A stretch of 46,061 nt of DNA from Prochlorococcus sp. AG-436-M02 (lineage in GTDB: Bacteria; Cyanobacteriota; Cyanobacteriia; PCC-6307; Cyanobiaceae), in NCBI GenBank assembly GCA_003212515.1, contig QCPL01000010.1:1-46061 (forward strand), in the 5' to 3' direction. Positions within the stretch are counted from its first letter, which is position 1; every line of letters starts with the position of its first letter. The translations under genes and the position numbers were made by a program. Shown piece after piece: positions 24,073 to 34,098 of this stretch. The notes beneath the pieces are model-generated. The model made no database searches and had not been told where the DNA came from. It saw only the letters and a list, made by a program, of their open reading frames with translations.

Positions 24073-24782
24073 TATGATAAAGTCCCATGATTAGTTCCAT
24101 GTGAATCTTTAACTCCACCAGTTCCAGACTCTCCACTTGTATTTGTTTCTGTATCTAAATTCCACCATGATACTAAATTTGTTTTTTCACTATCTGTTAA
24201 ACCTGCATGATTTTTCCACATAATAGATTTGATTTCTGCTTGAGTTAAGGTTCTTGACCAAAAGCCTACATTACATATATATCCTTTAAGATAATTTGAA
24301 CTATATCTACCTATATAAGCATCCTGACTATCTGTAGATAAGCCATCTGCAACTGAGGTAGTTTTCTGCCATGCTCCATTTAAATATATAATAACATCAG
24401 TATCATCTACAACAGTAACTATATGAGCCCATTGGTCTTTTATTGAAGATATAGTACAATTATTTCTTCCATCTGAAGCATCAGCCCAACCACTTATATT
24501 TGTATCACTGCCCATTTGAAGTAAAAAATCTCCCCATCTAAAAATAGGTTGAGCGTTAGTATCAGTTATATAAACCCAAGCAGATACTGATAAATCATCA
24601 CCTGAATTTGCCTTACTTCCTACATCTATATAATCATCAGTACCATCAAAATAAGCAGCACCATCACTTACAGGTACGACTCCTCCTGCTGCGTAATTAT
24701 GTTTTAATACGAGATTGTCAGTTACGATTCCAGGTGTAACTATACCACCTTTAGATAGATTAGATCCTAGTCCTAGTGACAT
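24072..24782 (-). CDS. Single-LamG-domain tail protein, 236 aa
   Basis: A single LamG domain spans about residues 40-180: AYFDGTDDYIDVG, DLSVSAWVYI, WAHIVTVVDD, IIYLNGAW and CNVGFWSRTLTQAEI. It ends LVSWWNLDTE...DSHGTNHGTLS, a phrase typical of LamG repeats inside longer phage fibres. The next gene begins with the matching linker and another LamG domain, so the two may derive from one split gene or form a two-chain tip. Likely role: glycan binding in the tail. Confidence 0.7.
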   Translation of the reverse strand: MSLGLGSNLSKGGIVTPGIVTDNLVLKHNYAAGGVVPVSDGAAYFDGTDDYIDVGSKANSGDDLSVSAWVYITDTNAQPIFRWGDFLLQMGSDTNISGWADASDGRNNCTISSIKDQWAHIVTVVDDTDVIIYLNGAWQKTTSVADGLSTDSQDAYIGRYSSNYLKGYICNVGFWSRTLTQAEIKSIMWKNHAGLTDSEKTNLVSWWNLDTETNTSGESGTGGVKDSHGTNHGTLS

Positions 24783-24785
24783 AGA

Positions 24786-25127
24786 TTAACCTATATATGC
24801 TATCATTTTTCCAGTTGCTAGTATGATAGTATTCCATCTACCATATATAGTCATTCCAGCTGGAAATGTAACTGGAGAATCTACAACATCTCCATTTGCA
24901 TCAATTGCAGTTGCTCCACTTACTGTGTTTGGCCATCTTGTATTATCTTCTGCTAATAATCCACCACTAGCATTAAATGTTGAATCTTCTATAAATTGTA
25001 TTGCAACGAATACAGAACCAGTTGGTGCTGTTATTGTGCTAGTACTACCTTCAAATATAGATCCCGCTTGCCCTAATGAAGCGTTTTGTGATTCTTGTAC
25101 TGTTAGTTTTTGTAACGATGCTGCCAT
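24786..25127 (-). CDS. Small beta-rich virion protein, 113 aa
   Basis: A strong Shine-Dalgarno (GGAGG) precedes the ATG. The protein is Ser/Thr/Ala-rich and beta-rich (STITAPTGSVFVAIQF, GMTIYGRWNTIILATGK, IAYIG), as is common for small phage decoration or adhesin-associated proteins. It is the first gene of the receptor-binding group after a 60-nt gap that holds a small hairpin (GCTCT 25158-25162 with AGAGC 25168-25172). No family is recognised. Confidence 0.6.
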   Translation of the reverse strand: MAASLQKLTVQESQNASLGQAGSIFEGSTSTITAPTGSVFVAIQFIEDSTFNASGGLLAEDNTRWPNTVSGATAIDANGDVVDSPVTFPAGMTIYGRWNTIILATGKMIAYIG

Positions 25128-25187
25128 ATTTATCCTCCTTTATGAGTTATACTTTAAGCTCTTGGCGAGAGCGTGAATGTAATATTA

Positions 25188-25817
25188 TTAAAACTTTATA
25201 TCGTCCAACCAGTCTGTTGGATTTTTTACTGATCTAGCTGCACCCATATAATCAAATTCCGTAGCACCTTTGTAGTATTGATTATTTAAAACTCTAGATC
25301 TAAGTGCGTTTCCACCTTCAGTGGTCATGTCCCATAGTGATTTACCACCCTTTTTAGCGGCGTCTATACCTCTTGTACCATAATCAGATACTTTAGCAGC
25401 ACCTCTACCTACAGCTCCTTGCCATCCTGTAGTACCTAATCCAGCTGCTGCTTTACCTGCAAGTTTAGTAACACCTGCAACTCCTGTACCAAACCCTGCT
25501 ACAGTACCTAATGTACCTGCAATTCTATCTGCTCTAGACTCACCAAAGTAATCTTCTCCTACAGATTTAGGTCTCCATTTATTGGGAACTAATCCAAATA
25601 AAGCTGTATCTACTAAATCAAATAAACCTTTTCTAACAGGTTTGGATTCAACGTCAAAATCCATGCCATGTTGAGCAGCTAACATTGCTATCTGCTCTTT
25701 CTTTTTAGTTGGAAGATAGTCTAACTCTCCTTTGTTAAATCTATCTACTAAATCTTTCAAAGCTTTATATTTTTGATATTCTGGTGTAAAATGTTCTTGT
25801 CTAATTCCTGTTGCCAT
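25188..25817 (-). CDS. Putative ejection protein sharing the N-terminal module of the giant protein, 209 aa
   Basis: Residues 23-125 parallel residues 11-115 of the giant protein: V-x-R-F/Y, then MLAAQHGMDF against ELANQYDIPF, an R-K pair, ALFGLVPNK against GFTTIPVSK, and a glycine-rich helix GTLGTVAGFGTG against HSLGHLAGFAPG. The glycine-rich hydrophobic part (about 98-145) could insert in membranes. The C-terminal part is charged. Placement among tail and ejection genes suggests an internal virion protein delivered with DNA. No named family is recognised. Confidence 0.55.
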   Translation of the reverse strand: MATGIRQEHFTPEYQKYKALKDLVDRFNKGELDYLPTKKKEQIAMLAAQHGMDFDVESKPVRKGLFDLVDTALFGLVPNKWRPKSVGEDYFGESRADRIAGTLGTVAGFGTGVAGVTKLAGKAAAGLGTTGWQGAVGRGAAKVSDYGTRGIDAAKKGGKSLWDMTTEGGNALRSRVLNNQYYKGATEFDYMGAARSVKNPTDWLDDIKF

Positions 25818-25823
25818 TGTTTT

Positions 25824-26480
25824 TTATCTCCATTTTCCAAAGTAATTAAATAAAGTATCTAAGTGACTTTTAGTGGATGTCTTTCCACTTTGTGCATCTA
25901 CTGCTTGAGCAGCGTAACCTGTTGGACCCATTAATTCTTCTACAGTTATTTTATTATCTGATAAATCTAAATCTTTTAATTGTGGATTTATAGGTACGCC
26001 ACCTACAGTTAAATTATATTTAGGATCATATGGTGAATCTCCTTCTCCAAAAAATCCTTCGTCTCTCCACCATTTTTTAACTCTTCCAGTAATACCTGAG
26101 TATTGGTCAGCTTCAATATCTCCTGCTCTAAAATTAGAAAACCAAGTATCTGCATCGTCTTCTTTTAAATCTTCATTTATATTTGCAGATCTCTGTAATT
26201 CCTGTTGATTTGAAATATAGGTACCAGCTACTTCCATAGAATTATTTAATTTTCTATTGCGTTCTGCTTGCTCTGCTTCAAATTTTTTCTGTTCAAAGGC
26301 TAATAAATTTGCTGCTGTCTCTGCACCTTTATCAATTCCATATCTTGTGGTTTCAGATTGTGTATCAATACCATATTTTTGCATATCCAACTTCTTCATA
26401 AGTTGAGCATTGCCTGTTCTTCTATTCCTTTCAGCTTCTGCTGCACTTAATATATAACTACCATATCCTGGGTCTGACAT
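25824..26480 (-). CDS. Putative internal virion protein, 218 aa
   Basis: I chose the ATG at 26480 with GGAG 7 nt upstream; an in-frame TTG one codon earlier is unlikely. Residues 5-95 form a long polar helix rich in Glu, Gln, Arg and Ala (AEAERNRRTGNAQ, FEAEQAERNRKL), likely coiled coil; the C-terminal half is acidic and folded (WWRDEGFFGEGD, LDLSDNKITVEELMG). It is next to a clear ejection-type protein, so a role in the ejection complex is likely but unproven. Confidence 0.55.
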   Translation of the reverse strand: MSDPGYGSYILSAAEAERNRRTGNAQLMKKLDMQKYGIDTQSETTRYGIDKGAETAANLLAFEQKKFEAEQAERNRKLNNSMEVAGTYISNQQELQRSANINEDLKEDDADTWFSNFRAGDIEADQYSGITGRVKKWWRDEGFFGEGDSPYDPKYNLTVGGVPINPQLKDLDLSDNKITVEELMGPTGYAAQAVDAQSGKTSTKSHLDTLFNYFGKWR

Positions 26481-26491
26481 CAATATCTCCT

Positions 26492-27151
26492 TTATACAAA
26501 GTTGTTAAACGCTTGTTGAAAAATGTTTTCGGACATGTTACCACCGCCACCACTGCCTATAGTTTGCATACCTGATTGTCCTGCTGCTCCTTCTTTAAAT
26601 CCACCGCCACCAATCATTCCTGCTATACCACCACCTAATGCTCCAAGAGCTGGTCCAGCAACAGCACCCATAAGTCCACTAGCTAAACTTAACTTAGCAG
26701 ATTTCGCTTGCTGTCTTGCTTGTTGGTTGGCTTGTTGTTGTTGTCTATACATTTGATTTAAAGAGTTTCTCATAGAACCTGCTTGTCCTTGCATACTTGC
26801 TGCTTGTCCCATAAAAGAACCAGACTGTGCTTGTTGAGCCATCATTTGATTAGCCCATTGTTTTTGAACTTGATTTCTAACTGCTGAAGAACTATCCATT
26901 CCAGCAGGAGTAAACGCTTGACCTGATCTAGCGGCTTGTCTTTGAGCCATTATACCTTGTTGTGCTTGAACGTCAAATGCATCTTGCATCGCTTGTTGTT
27001 TAAACATCTGATTACGAGTACTCCCCATATCATACAACTCGTTACCACGCATTTGTTGAACCCCAGCCATTTGCATTAGATTAGCTGCATTACTACCAGC
27101 ACCAAATTGATCTACTGAACTTTTGTCTATAACTGGATCAAATAAACCCAT
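26492..27151 (-). CDS. Ejection-type internal virion protein, Gln-rich with glycine zipper, 219 aa
   Basis: Residues 45-152 are very rich in Gln, Met, Ala and Arg and should form long helices (RQQQQANQQARQQAKSAK). They are followed by a hydrophobic glycine-rich segment at about 154-184 (SGLMGAVAGPALGALGGGIA). This helix-plus-glycine-zipper design is typical of podovirus ejection proteins such as P22 gp7 and T7 gp14, which form a channel through the cell envelope for the DNA and ejected enzymes. Full-length gene with AAGGAG at the start. Confidence 0.65.
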   Translation of the reverse strand: MGLFDPVIDKSSVDQFGAGSNAANLMQMAGVQQMRGNELYDMGSTRNQMFKQQAMQDAFDVQAQQGIMAQRQAARSGQAFTPAGMDSSSAVRNQVQKQWANQMMAQQAQSGSFMGQAASMQGQAGSMRNSLNQMYRQQQQANQQARQQAKSAKLSLASGLMGAVAGPALGALGGGIAGMIGGGGFKEGAAGQSGMQTIGSGGGGNMSENIFQQAFNNFV

Positions 27152-27589
27152 TTAATTACTCCTTCTGTCTATCATTTTAAATCCACTTGAATTCATATTA
27201 TTTATAATATCTATAACTTCATTAAGTTTAGTTGCTAATTCTTTTATACCGTCTTTAGCGGTATCAACATTAGTTACTTCTTCAATTGTATTATTTGTAG
27301 ATGCTCCTCCTGAAGAATCTGTTAACTTAGTAACATCAGGATCTGTGTCAACTACAGTGCTTGAATACCATCCTTCATCTACTCTTATTTCAAGTTTAAC
27401 TTCTCTTCCAGAAGTTTTAACTACTCTCATATCACCTTCTTTACCATCTCCAACACCTTCAGCATCTGTTGATGCTGCATTAACTGATGTAACCAGTTCA
27501 TTGATATGATCATAAATTCTATTTAAAGCAGTCTGCATTTCTGCATCCTTAATTCTTGGGGCTTTCTTTTGACTTATCTTCTCAGCCAT
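27152..27589 (-). CDS. Hypothetical tail-associated protein, 145 aa
   Basis: The start overlaps the stop of the giant hub gene by one base. There is an N-terminal basic segment, a helix (LNRIYDHINELVTSV), a beta part ending in RVDEGWYSSTV, and a C-terminal helix (IKELATKLNEVIDIINNM). Helix-beta-helix proteins of this size near the tail hub often trimerise as spacer or neck proteins, but no family is recognised. Confidence 0.55.
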   Translation of the reverse strand: MAEKISQKKAPRIKDAEMQTALNRIYDHINELVTSVNAASTDAEGVGDGKEGDMRVVKTSGREVKLEIRVDEGWYSSTVVDTDPDVTKLTDSSGGASTNNTIEEVTNVDTAKDGIKELATKLNEVIDIINNMNSSGFKMIDRRSN

Positions 27590-30500
27590 TATTTAGTATT
27601 CTTACTTATAAATTCTATACCAAAACTATCAACAAATGATTTTTGATTTCTAAGCATCACTTGTATATTTTTGCCCTTACACTTAGAAGGTAATTTAATA
27701 GTGGGTGATATAATAAACAAGGAATGTCCTTCATATCCTTCTGTTCCAGAACTTCCAGGAGCATCTGCTTGATTGTGTGTTTGAGCAGTTGTTCCTAATT
27801 GAGCCCTATCTACGGTCATTTGCCTAGATGTTGTGTTAATTGCGGTTATTTTCATTATTTCATCTTGTACTTTAATATAACTTCCAACAGTAGGTACATT
27901 TCCCATAACAGTACTTTCGTTTATACCTGCATATGCAATAGTACCTGTTCCTACATTATGATCTCCTAGAGTATATACATTAGTAGAAGATTGAGTATAA
28001 CTCCTATTTATTATAGACAAGTCTTGTATTTTACCATCTACATAAACTACTATATCATCTTTCCAACTACCAGGAGATGATATTGTAGATAGTATTGGGT
28101 TACCACTTAATTTTATTCTATGAAATCTTTTCTTATCTATAGATTTTGTTATAGACATTTGTTTGCTTAACCATCTAAAATCTCTTAATTCATCTGAATC
28201 TTTATAGTTATACAGTAATGTAGAATCTGAAGCACTTGGTTGACCTGCTATTAATATATCGCCATCTTTACCTTGTGCTACTTTCTGTGTTTGAGGAGCT
28301 TCCCAATAATCCCATCTACCTCTTCCTATATTATAAGCCCATGCTCTTGATACATAAGCTGCACAATTCTGATCACAACTACCTAATAAAAACGTTACAA
28401 AAGAATGAGTTCTTCCATCGTAAAAAACTGAAGGAGGTGTATTGTAAACATCTTCAGATTTAACCACAGCTTTTTTCCATCCTATATTTGCTCCGTCATA
28501 TGTTGAAACATTTAATATAGATGTTCCAATTGGTACTGGCTTTGCTCCATCATGTATATAGATATTATTTCTATCAGCAAAACACATTCCAAATTCTGTT
28601 ACTACGAAAGCATCTGGACCTAAACATCCAACACCTTCAAACGTATCTTCTACATACATTTGTTCTGGATTTATCCTATAAGTATTCTTTCTATCAAATG
28701 CATATATCTTACCATTATAAGATGCTAATGCTGTTGGTTTTGTATCTAAAACTAAGTAGTCTTTTGAGTAGTCAAACTGACTCCAGTTTCCTGGTTTAGA
28801 TCTGAATATATATTTAGAAGCATCTTCTATTTCTGGATGAAATCCTTTAGCTACAAATAATTGGTCATTTATATTAGCAGAAAGGCCATAATTTAGAGAG
28901 AAATCTGTAACATCCTCATCTATGCCTGTCGTAGCAGAATATGAAGCAAAACTACCCGAATCTGTAAATCTATGAACCCATGTACTTAATGTACTATTAA
29001 AGTTCCAATTATCTAATGTTAGTTTTACTTGCTTAACCATTCTATATAATTCATTATCTGTGTTCTTTCTCCAAATAATCATATGAGTAACTCTCTTGCT
29101 CATATTACCATCTAAGTTTACTTTAATCTCAAGAGTCAAACTCTCCGAATCTTGAGTACAATCAAAGTCTGCAAAGAATGGAGATAATGGACCATCTTGG
29201 AATCCATCATATAAAAGAGATAACTTATATTTGATATTTTGTCCATTTAAGAATGTTTTTTTAGTCCCTGTATTTTGTGTTATAACTTCTATTATAGAAG
29301 GAAAGTTTGTATAAGATCCTACTGTTGCAACATCTTCAAAATGTGCGTTTGTTGCACTATCCTCTAAATCTATAGTGTGAGGTGCAGCAGGAGGTGCCAT
29401 AAATGTTTTACCATCTTTTTGACCAGTGTAAAACATTTTAGTATTCTCAGTACTAGAACCATCTTCATCATAATTCCAATGTCCAGACCAAAATGTAGAT
29501 ACTATTTTAGGAGCATCTGATATTTCTTTTGCTATCAAAGTATCATCATAAGAATTTATTTCTCTTATGTTATCATTATAATAGGAATCTAAACTTGAGT
29601 ATGAATGAGTATTATGAGAAGATAAACTTAAAACAGCTGAATAATCAGTTGCACCTACTTTAGATCCATTGATAAATAGTAAATTATTTTTACCTTCTTT
29701 AGCATCATCTCCAGTACTTAAAGTAAGAGAGGCGTCTCCTTCTGCGAGAGATGTGAAGAATTTATTAGTAATTACATGTGCAGATCTAACCTTTACTAGT
29801 TTTCCAAATGTTTCATTTATAGATTTCATTTGACAAACATTTCTATGCATAATCTCACAACTTACATTCCATCTATTTAAATCCCATATTAATGGAGCCC
29901 ATGAACTATGATATTTTGCTCTATTAGTAGTATCGTTTTTTGAATAAAAAGCGCTGGCTATGATAGTACTAGATCTAGAAGGACCATAATGTCCATTGCC
30001 TGATGAAGCGGGTGCTTCAGTTTCACCGTGACCATTGCCAGCATTATGATAATTTCCATCGTATCCTCTGATTTTCTGAGAAGGTTGAGATGAATAATAA
30101 GGTCTTTGGTTTCCTTCAATAAGCATATGGGTAGCACTTGATTCTCCATAATTCTCCCAACAATAGGCGCCTTTTTTGTTTGAGTAAACTAATTCATTTT
30201 TATCTGGATTCGCTAAACCTCTAGCTGTTGTTTTGGTTCCTCCAGCACTTCCTACATTAGGCTCTCCGCTTAACCATTTTCTATCTATATATAAATAATC
30301 TCCTATTTGACCTTGCCTTGCTGTTTCGCCACTTGTTCCTGAATTTCCAAGTATAACTTGATTGGGTACTAAAAATGTACCAGAATAAGAACTGTATTTA
30401 GAACCTGGTGTATCATATAATGCACTACCTGTACTACCTCTTATATATTTAACAGTACTACCATCGTAATAAACTCTTTGTTTAAATTTTCCCCCATCTG

Positions 30501-33500
30501 AATAATGACTTGTTTGATTTGTAGACACATAATTATCACCTTCATGGTCATGATATGAAGCGTTATATGTCCTTGTGTCATTATAAGCAGAGCCTGTATC
30601 TGTTATCGTAAATTGAACTAATTCATCATTATATGTTCTAAATGCTCCGTAATGTTGATCCATATGTTGATGATGTTCATGCCTTCTGAAATAACATGCG
30701 TACCCATCGATAGCCATCCTACCGCTAACTCTTGCTAAAAATCCTACTTGATGTTTATTACCACCGCTTCTTAAATGAGCCCCGTCAAATTTAGTAATCC
30801 TATAATCAGGAGCAACAGAAGAAGATGCATCTGTAAATGTAGCATGTGCAGTTTCTGGGATTTCCACAGGTTCTAAAAGATGGTGCAGTGTATGTTCTAT
30901 TGGCTTTACTTTTCTAGGATTATTAGTAGAAGCGCTACCATCCCATCCTAATAATTTACCAAAACTAGCATTTGTTAAATTGTCACGATTCATATTTTTA
31001 GTTATAACACTACCATCTCTTCTTTGGTATCTCCATATGTATGGATCATTTCCTGTGGTGTTCCCAGAATAATCTCCATCTTGAGATAAAAAGTCAGTTC
31101 TACCAAAAGCTTGTGAACTTTTTTGACAAACTATAGCTCCTTCTTGTTGTTTATTATTTAAATCACTTAACCAAAATGGGTCTGAACCTTGAAAATTGCC
31201 TGTTCTTTCACCTATATCAATTTCATCATAAGGAGGTGTTCTGTCATATACTAAAGCTGTACTAGAACTATCAACAGTAGTTGGATACCAATTATATAAC
31301 ATTAAATCCCAGCCTGAATAATAAGCACCATCTTTGTTTTGGTATAGAACCCATACTTTAGAAGAATGGTATGTTGCTTTTGCACCATCACCTGAATTAA
31401 AAGAACCAGTACATCTAAATTGATGACTTCCTATAACTCTATTTATAATACTATTACCATCGTTATCAACGTGTCCTAAATCACTACCACTACTATCACC
31501 TTTATAAAATGTTATAACATTACCTGTATCAAGTCCATGCCAAGGTACTTCTACATCAATTAAATTAGAAGCAGTAAATAATTCTTTATTACTCTCCCCA
31601 TTTAAACAAGCGTGATGATGATCCAAAAAATCACCTTCGTCATCATCTCCATAATTGTTTGCTCCTAATCCTGCTTTATCAGAGTCATCGTCAAAAACAT
31701 ATCTATCATTATTAGATACTTCTGATATAACTCCTCTTGTTCCTGACCATTCAGTATTATTGTTAAATGTTTCTATTATAGCAACTATCCTAGAATTAAC
31801 AGGAGTTCTACTCCATGTTACACCACTAGTAAAGTCGTTAGCTATAACAGCTTCCATTCCTTCTTCTGTATTAGCTCCATCTCCATCTATATATGTAGCT
31901 GATTTATTTGCTCCATATATACCTCCATACCAATGTTTAAATACACCAGTATCTTCAGTTGATTGACATCTTGCTATGTTACCATAATCAAAATACATTT
32001 CGCAGTCTGCTTTAGGGCCTTTGTATTCATCTGAATGATGCTTACTATCTATATCCATTAAATTGACTCTGTATAATCTTCCAGCCATAGTGGAAACCCA
32101 CCACATACCGTATAAAGGTCTACATCTTTGATCTGCTATATGATTTTTATCTACAGTTCCATCTCCATATACTAAGTATTCTGATTTCCCAACAGAATTA
32201 CCTGAAGTTATTGGAGTCCTACATGGGGTCATAGAAGATATTCCAGATTCATCTATATGATCTATAATATCATATTTTCTATACCTAGCAGTTGCTTTAG
32301 TTTCATCTGTACCAATTATATCAGAGTCTACATCTGAACTCATAGATATTTTATATATATATCTACCACCTTCATTGAAACCATATCCAAAGGGAGACCC
32401 CGTAATATTACCTATATATTCAACTTGAGCATCTGATGAAGATGCATCCGTACCTGGGTCTACAACCATAAATAAATCATTTGCTTCTAATCCAATATTG
32501 TGATCATATGCCCAATTTTTTGCTTTTAATAATGCTCCATCTCCAGTATCGTTTGTATTTGTAATTGCAAATACCCACCCTATTTTAGGAGGACCCGTTA
32601 CTTTTCCATACCTGTTATAATTAGCATCATTTATTATTCTAACCTCTCCACTAGTATGATGAAATAAAGAGTTTAAATTCTCCCCTTCTTGACCGCCACT
32701 TGTATTTGTTATGCTTCCTATTGTCGCATGGTGAGTTTGATTTTCAGCAAATGCTATTGTACTACCAGCTGCTGCTGATGTTCCCCATGATGGATATGTT
32801 GCTATATGATCAAAATTAACAGGAGATAAACCTTCACTCATAGCATCTAATTTATCATTCTCTACATACCAATCATTATATACATTATCGAATTGAGTGT
32901 TATCAATTCTACCAACCCATTTAGTATGAGAAGTTTGAGTATCTCCAAGACCTATATGTACAGCTTTATCTCTTTTTGAGAAAGTAGACATACTATCATT
33001 TAAAGCATTTGTTCCTAAACTTATTAAAGTTCCAGATCTATCATCGTTAATTGAATCACCTTTATAAATATCTTCCCACTTTATTATTTCATTCTCAGAA
33101 TAATCAATTCCTATAATAGTAAATATATCGTCTGTTTCATTAATAACACAGAAATTATTTGCGTTGAAAGGAGTTCCTTGTCCTTCTGTTGTTATTGTTT
33201 TACTAATAACAGAATCATCGATACCAAATCCACCGCTACCACTTGGTGTTATTATCATTAATTCAACTTCACCATTTTCTGTTGATTCTAAAGTAAATGT
33301 ATCCCCAGAAGAATATGTCGCTTTGATAGTCCCTGTAGTACCTATAGCCGAAGCTATTGCTGATGCTATAGTTGCTTTTGTGGCACTATTAGCAATAGAA
33401 ACTTCTACTCTTCTAGAATTATCATACTCATCAAAGTTTGTTCCTTGCCCTTCTTCTTGCAATGCTTCATCATAAGTATTTAAATTTGGATCTACATCTC

Positions 33501-34098
33501 CACCTGAACCTTGGTCAAACCATATATACATAGCATCTGAATTGGTTTTAATTTCTATAAATTGACTTGAATAATCAAAGTGTGTAGCATTAGATGCTAT
33601 CTTTAATGTACCTCCAGTTCCTATTTTACCTGATGAATAGGTAGCAGCATCAGGAAGTTTAAAATTAGTTCCGTCAACAACTTCTACTTGTTGAGGTTGG
33701 GCGTTACCATCTGAATCTTCATTATCATAATAATCAGAATCTGACCCACCGCTCCCTGCAAATATTATATAATCACCAGTTACTAGGTTATGGGCAGTAC
33801 TCCATGTTATTTTAGCAACACCATCGGAATCGGCAACGGAACTAACAGATCCACTAATATTGCTATCCGAACTAGCTATTTTATTAACAGATATTGTTTC
33901 AACTTGTTTAGCAACTTCTTTCCATCCTTTTGTCTTTGTTAATACAGTATCATTATTTATACCTCTTAAGGTACCATCTTCTGTTACTGGGTTAACATTT
34001 AATGAGAATGCAGCAGCATCTTGAGGTATATCTGTCTCAGATGGATTCCCTACAATTCCACTTTGGAAAGATGTTATTTCAAACTTCTGTTTAGCCAT
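27589..34098 (-). CDS. Very large tail hub/stabilisation protein, 2169 aa
   Basis: The N-terminus (FEITSFQSGIVGNPSETDIP, then a Leu-Asn-Val-Asn-Pro segment and GTLRGI) reads like tail tubular B, gp10 or stabilisation proteins that open with a gap-spanning beta segment. The middle is Asn/Ser/Gly/Asp-rich and beta-rich, with repeated short barrel units of the form H-x-L-x-T-G-D-x-I-x-F (about residues 95-160 and around 860). The C-terminal third has propeller-like strands (AYNIGRGRWDYWEAP, GDILIAG). About 2.5 times the usual length, so large insertions are present. It overlaps the phosphoesterase gene by 8 nt. Confidence 0.6.
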   Translation of the reverse strand: MAKQKFEITSFQSGIVGNPSETDIPQDAAAFSLNVNPVTEDGTLRGINNDTVLTKTKGWKEVAKQVETISVNKIASSDSNISGSVSSVADSDGVAKITWSTAHNLVTGDYIIFAGSGGSDSDYYDNEDSDGNAQPQQVEVVDGTNFKLPDAATYSSGKIGTGGTLKIASNATHFDYSSQFIEIKTNSDAMYIWFDQGSGGDVDPNLNTYDEALQEEGQGTNFDEYDNSRRVEVSIANSATKATIASAIASAIGTTGTIKATYSSGDTFTLESTENGEVELMIITPSGSGGFGIDDSVISKTITTEGQGTPFNANNFCVINETDDIFTIIGIDYSENEIIKWEDIYKGDSINDDRSGTLISLGTNALNDSMSTFSKRDKAVHIGLGDTQTSHTKWVGRIDNTQFDNVYNDWYVENDKLDAMSEGLSPVNFDHIATYPSWGTSAAAGSTIAFAENQTHHATIGSITNTSGGQEGENLNSLFHHTSGEVRIINDANYNRYGKVTGPPKIGWVFAITNTNDTGDGALLKAKNWAYDHNIGLEANDLFMVVDPGTDASSSDAQVEYIGNITGSPFGYGFNEGGRYIYKISMSSDVDSDIIGTDETKATARYRKYDIIDHIDESGISSMTPCRTPITSGNSVGKSEYLVYGDGTVDKNHIADQRCRPLYGMWWVSTMAGRLYRVNLMDIDSKHHSDEYKGPKADCEMYFDYGNIARCQSTEDTGVFKHWYGGIYGANKSATYIDGDGANTEEGMEAVIANDFTSGVTWSRTPVNSRIVAIIETFNNNTEWSGTRGVISEVSNNDRYVFDDDSDKAGLGANNYGDDDEGDFLDHHHACLNGESNKELFTASNLIDVEVPWHGLDTGNVITFYKGDSSGSDLGHVDNDGNSIINRVIGSHQFRCTGSFNSGDGAKATYHSSKVWVLYQNKDGAYYSGWDLMLYNWYPTTVDSSSTALVYDRTPPYDEIDIGERTGNFQGSDPFWLSDLNNKQQEGAIVCQKSSQAFGRTDFLSQDGDYSGNTTGNDPYIWRYQRRDGSVITKNMNRDNLTNASFGKLLGWDGSASTNNPRKVKPIEHTLHHLLEPVEIPETAHATFTDASSSVAPDYRITKFDGAHLRSGGNKHQVGFLARVSGRMAIDGYACYFRRHEHHQHMDQHYGAFRTYNDELVQFTITDTGSAYNDTRTYNASYHDHEGDNYVSTNQTSHYSDGGKFKQRVYYDGSTVKYIRGSTGSALYDTPGSKYSSYSGTFLVPNQVILGNSGTSGETARQGQIGDYLYIDRKWLSGEPNVGSAGGTKTTARGLANPDKNELVYSNKKGAYCWENYGESSATHMLIEGNQRPYYSSQPSQKIRGYDGNYHNAGNGHGETEAPASSGNGHYGPSRSSTIIASAFYSKNDTTNRAKYHSSWAPLIWDLNRWNVSCEIMHRNVCQMKSINETFGKLVKVRSAHVITNKFFTSLAEGDASLTLSTGDDAKEGKNNLLFINGSKVGATDYSAVLSLSSHNTHSYSSLDSYYNDNIREINSYDDTLIAKEISDAPKIVSTFWSGHWNYDEDGSSTENTKMFYTGQKDGKTFMAPPAAPHTIDLEDSATNAHFEDVATVGSYTNFPSIIEVITQNTGTKKTFLNGQNIKYKLSLLYDGFQDGPLSPFFADFDCTQDSESLTLEIKVNLDGNMSKRVTHMIIWRKNTDNELYRMVKQVKLTLDNWNFNSTLSTWVHRFTDSGSFASYSATTGIDEDVTDFSLNYGLSANINDQLFVAKGFHPEIEDASKYIFRSKPGNWSQFDYSKDYLVLDTKPTALASYNGKIYAFDRKNTYRINPEQMYVEDTFEGVGCLGPDAFVVTEFGMCFADRNNIYIHDGAKPVPIGTSILNVSTYDGANIGWKKAVVKSEDVYNTPPSVFYDGRTHSFVTFLLGSCDQNCAAYVSRAWAYNIGRGRWDYWEAPQTQKVAQGKDGDILIAGQPSASDSTLLYNYKDSDELRDFRWLSKQMSITKSIDKKRFHRIKLSGNPILSTISSPGSWKDDIVVYVDGKIQDLSIINRSYTQSSTNVYTLGDHNVGTGTIAYAGINESTVMGNVPTVGSYIKVQDEIMKITAINTTSRQMTVDRAQLGTTAQTHNQADAPGSSGTEGYEGHSLFIISPTIKLPSKCKGKNIQVMLRNQKSFVDSFGIEFISKNTK

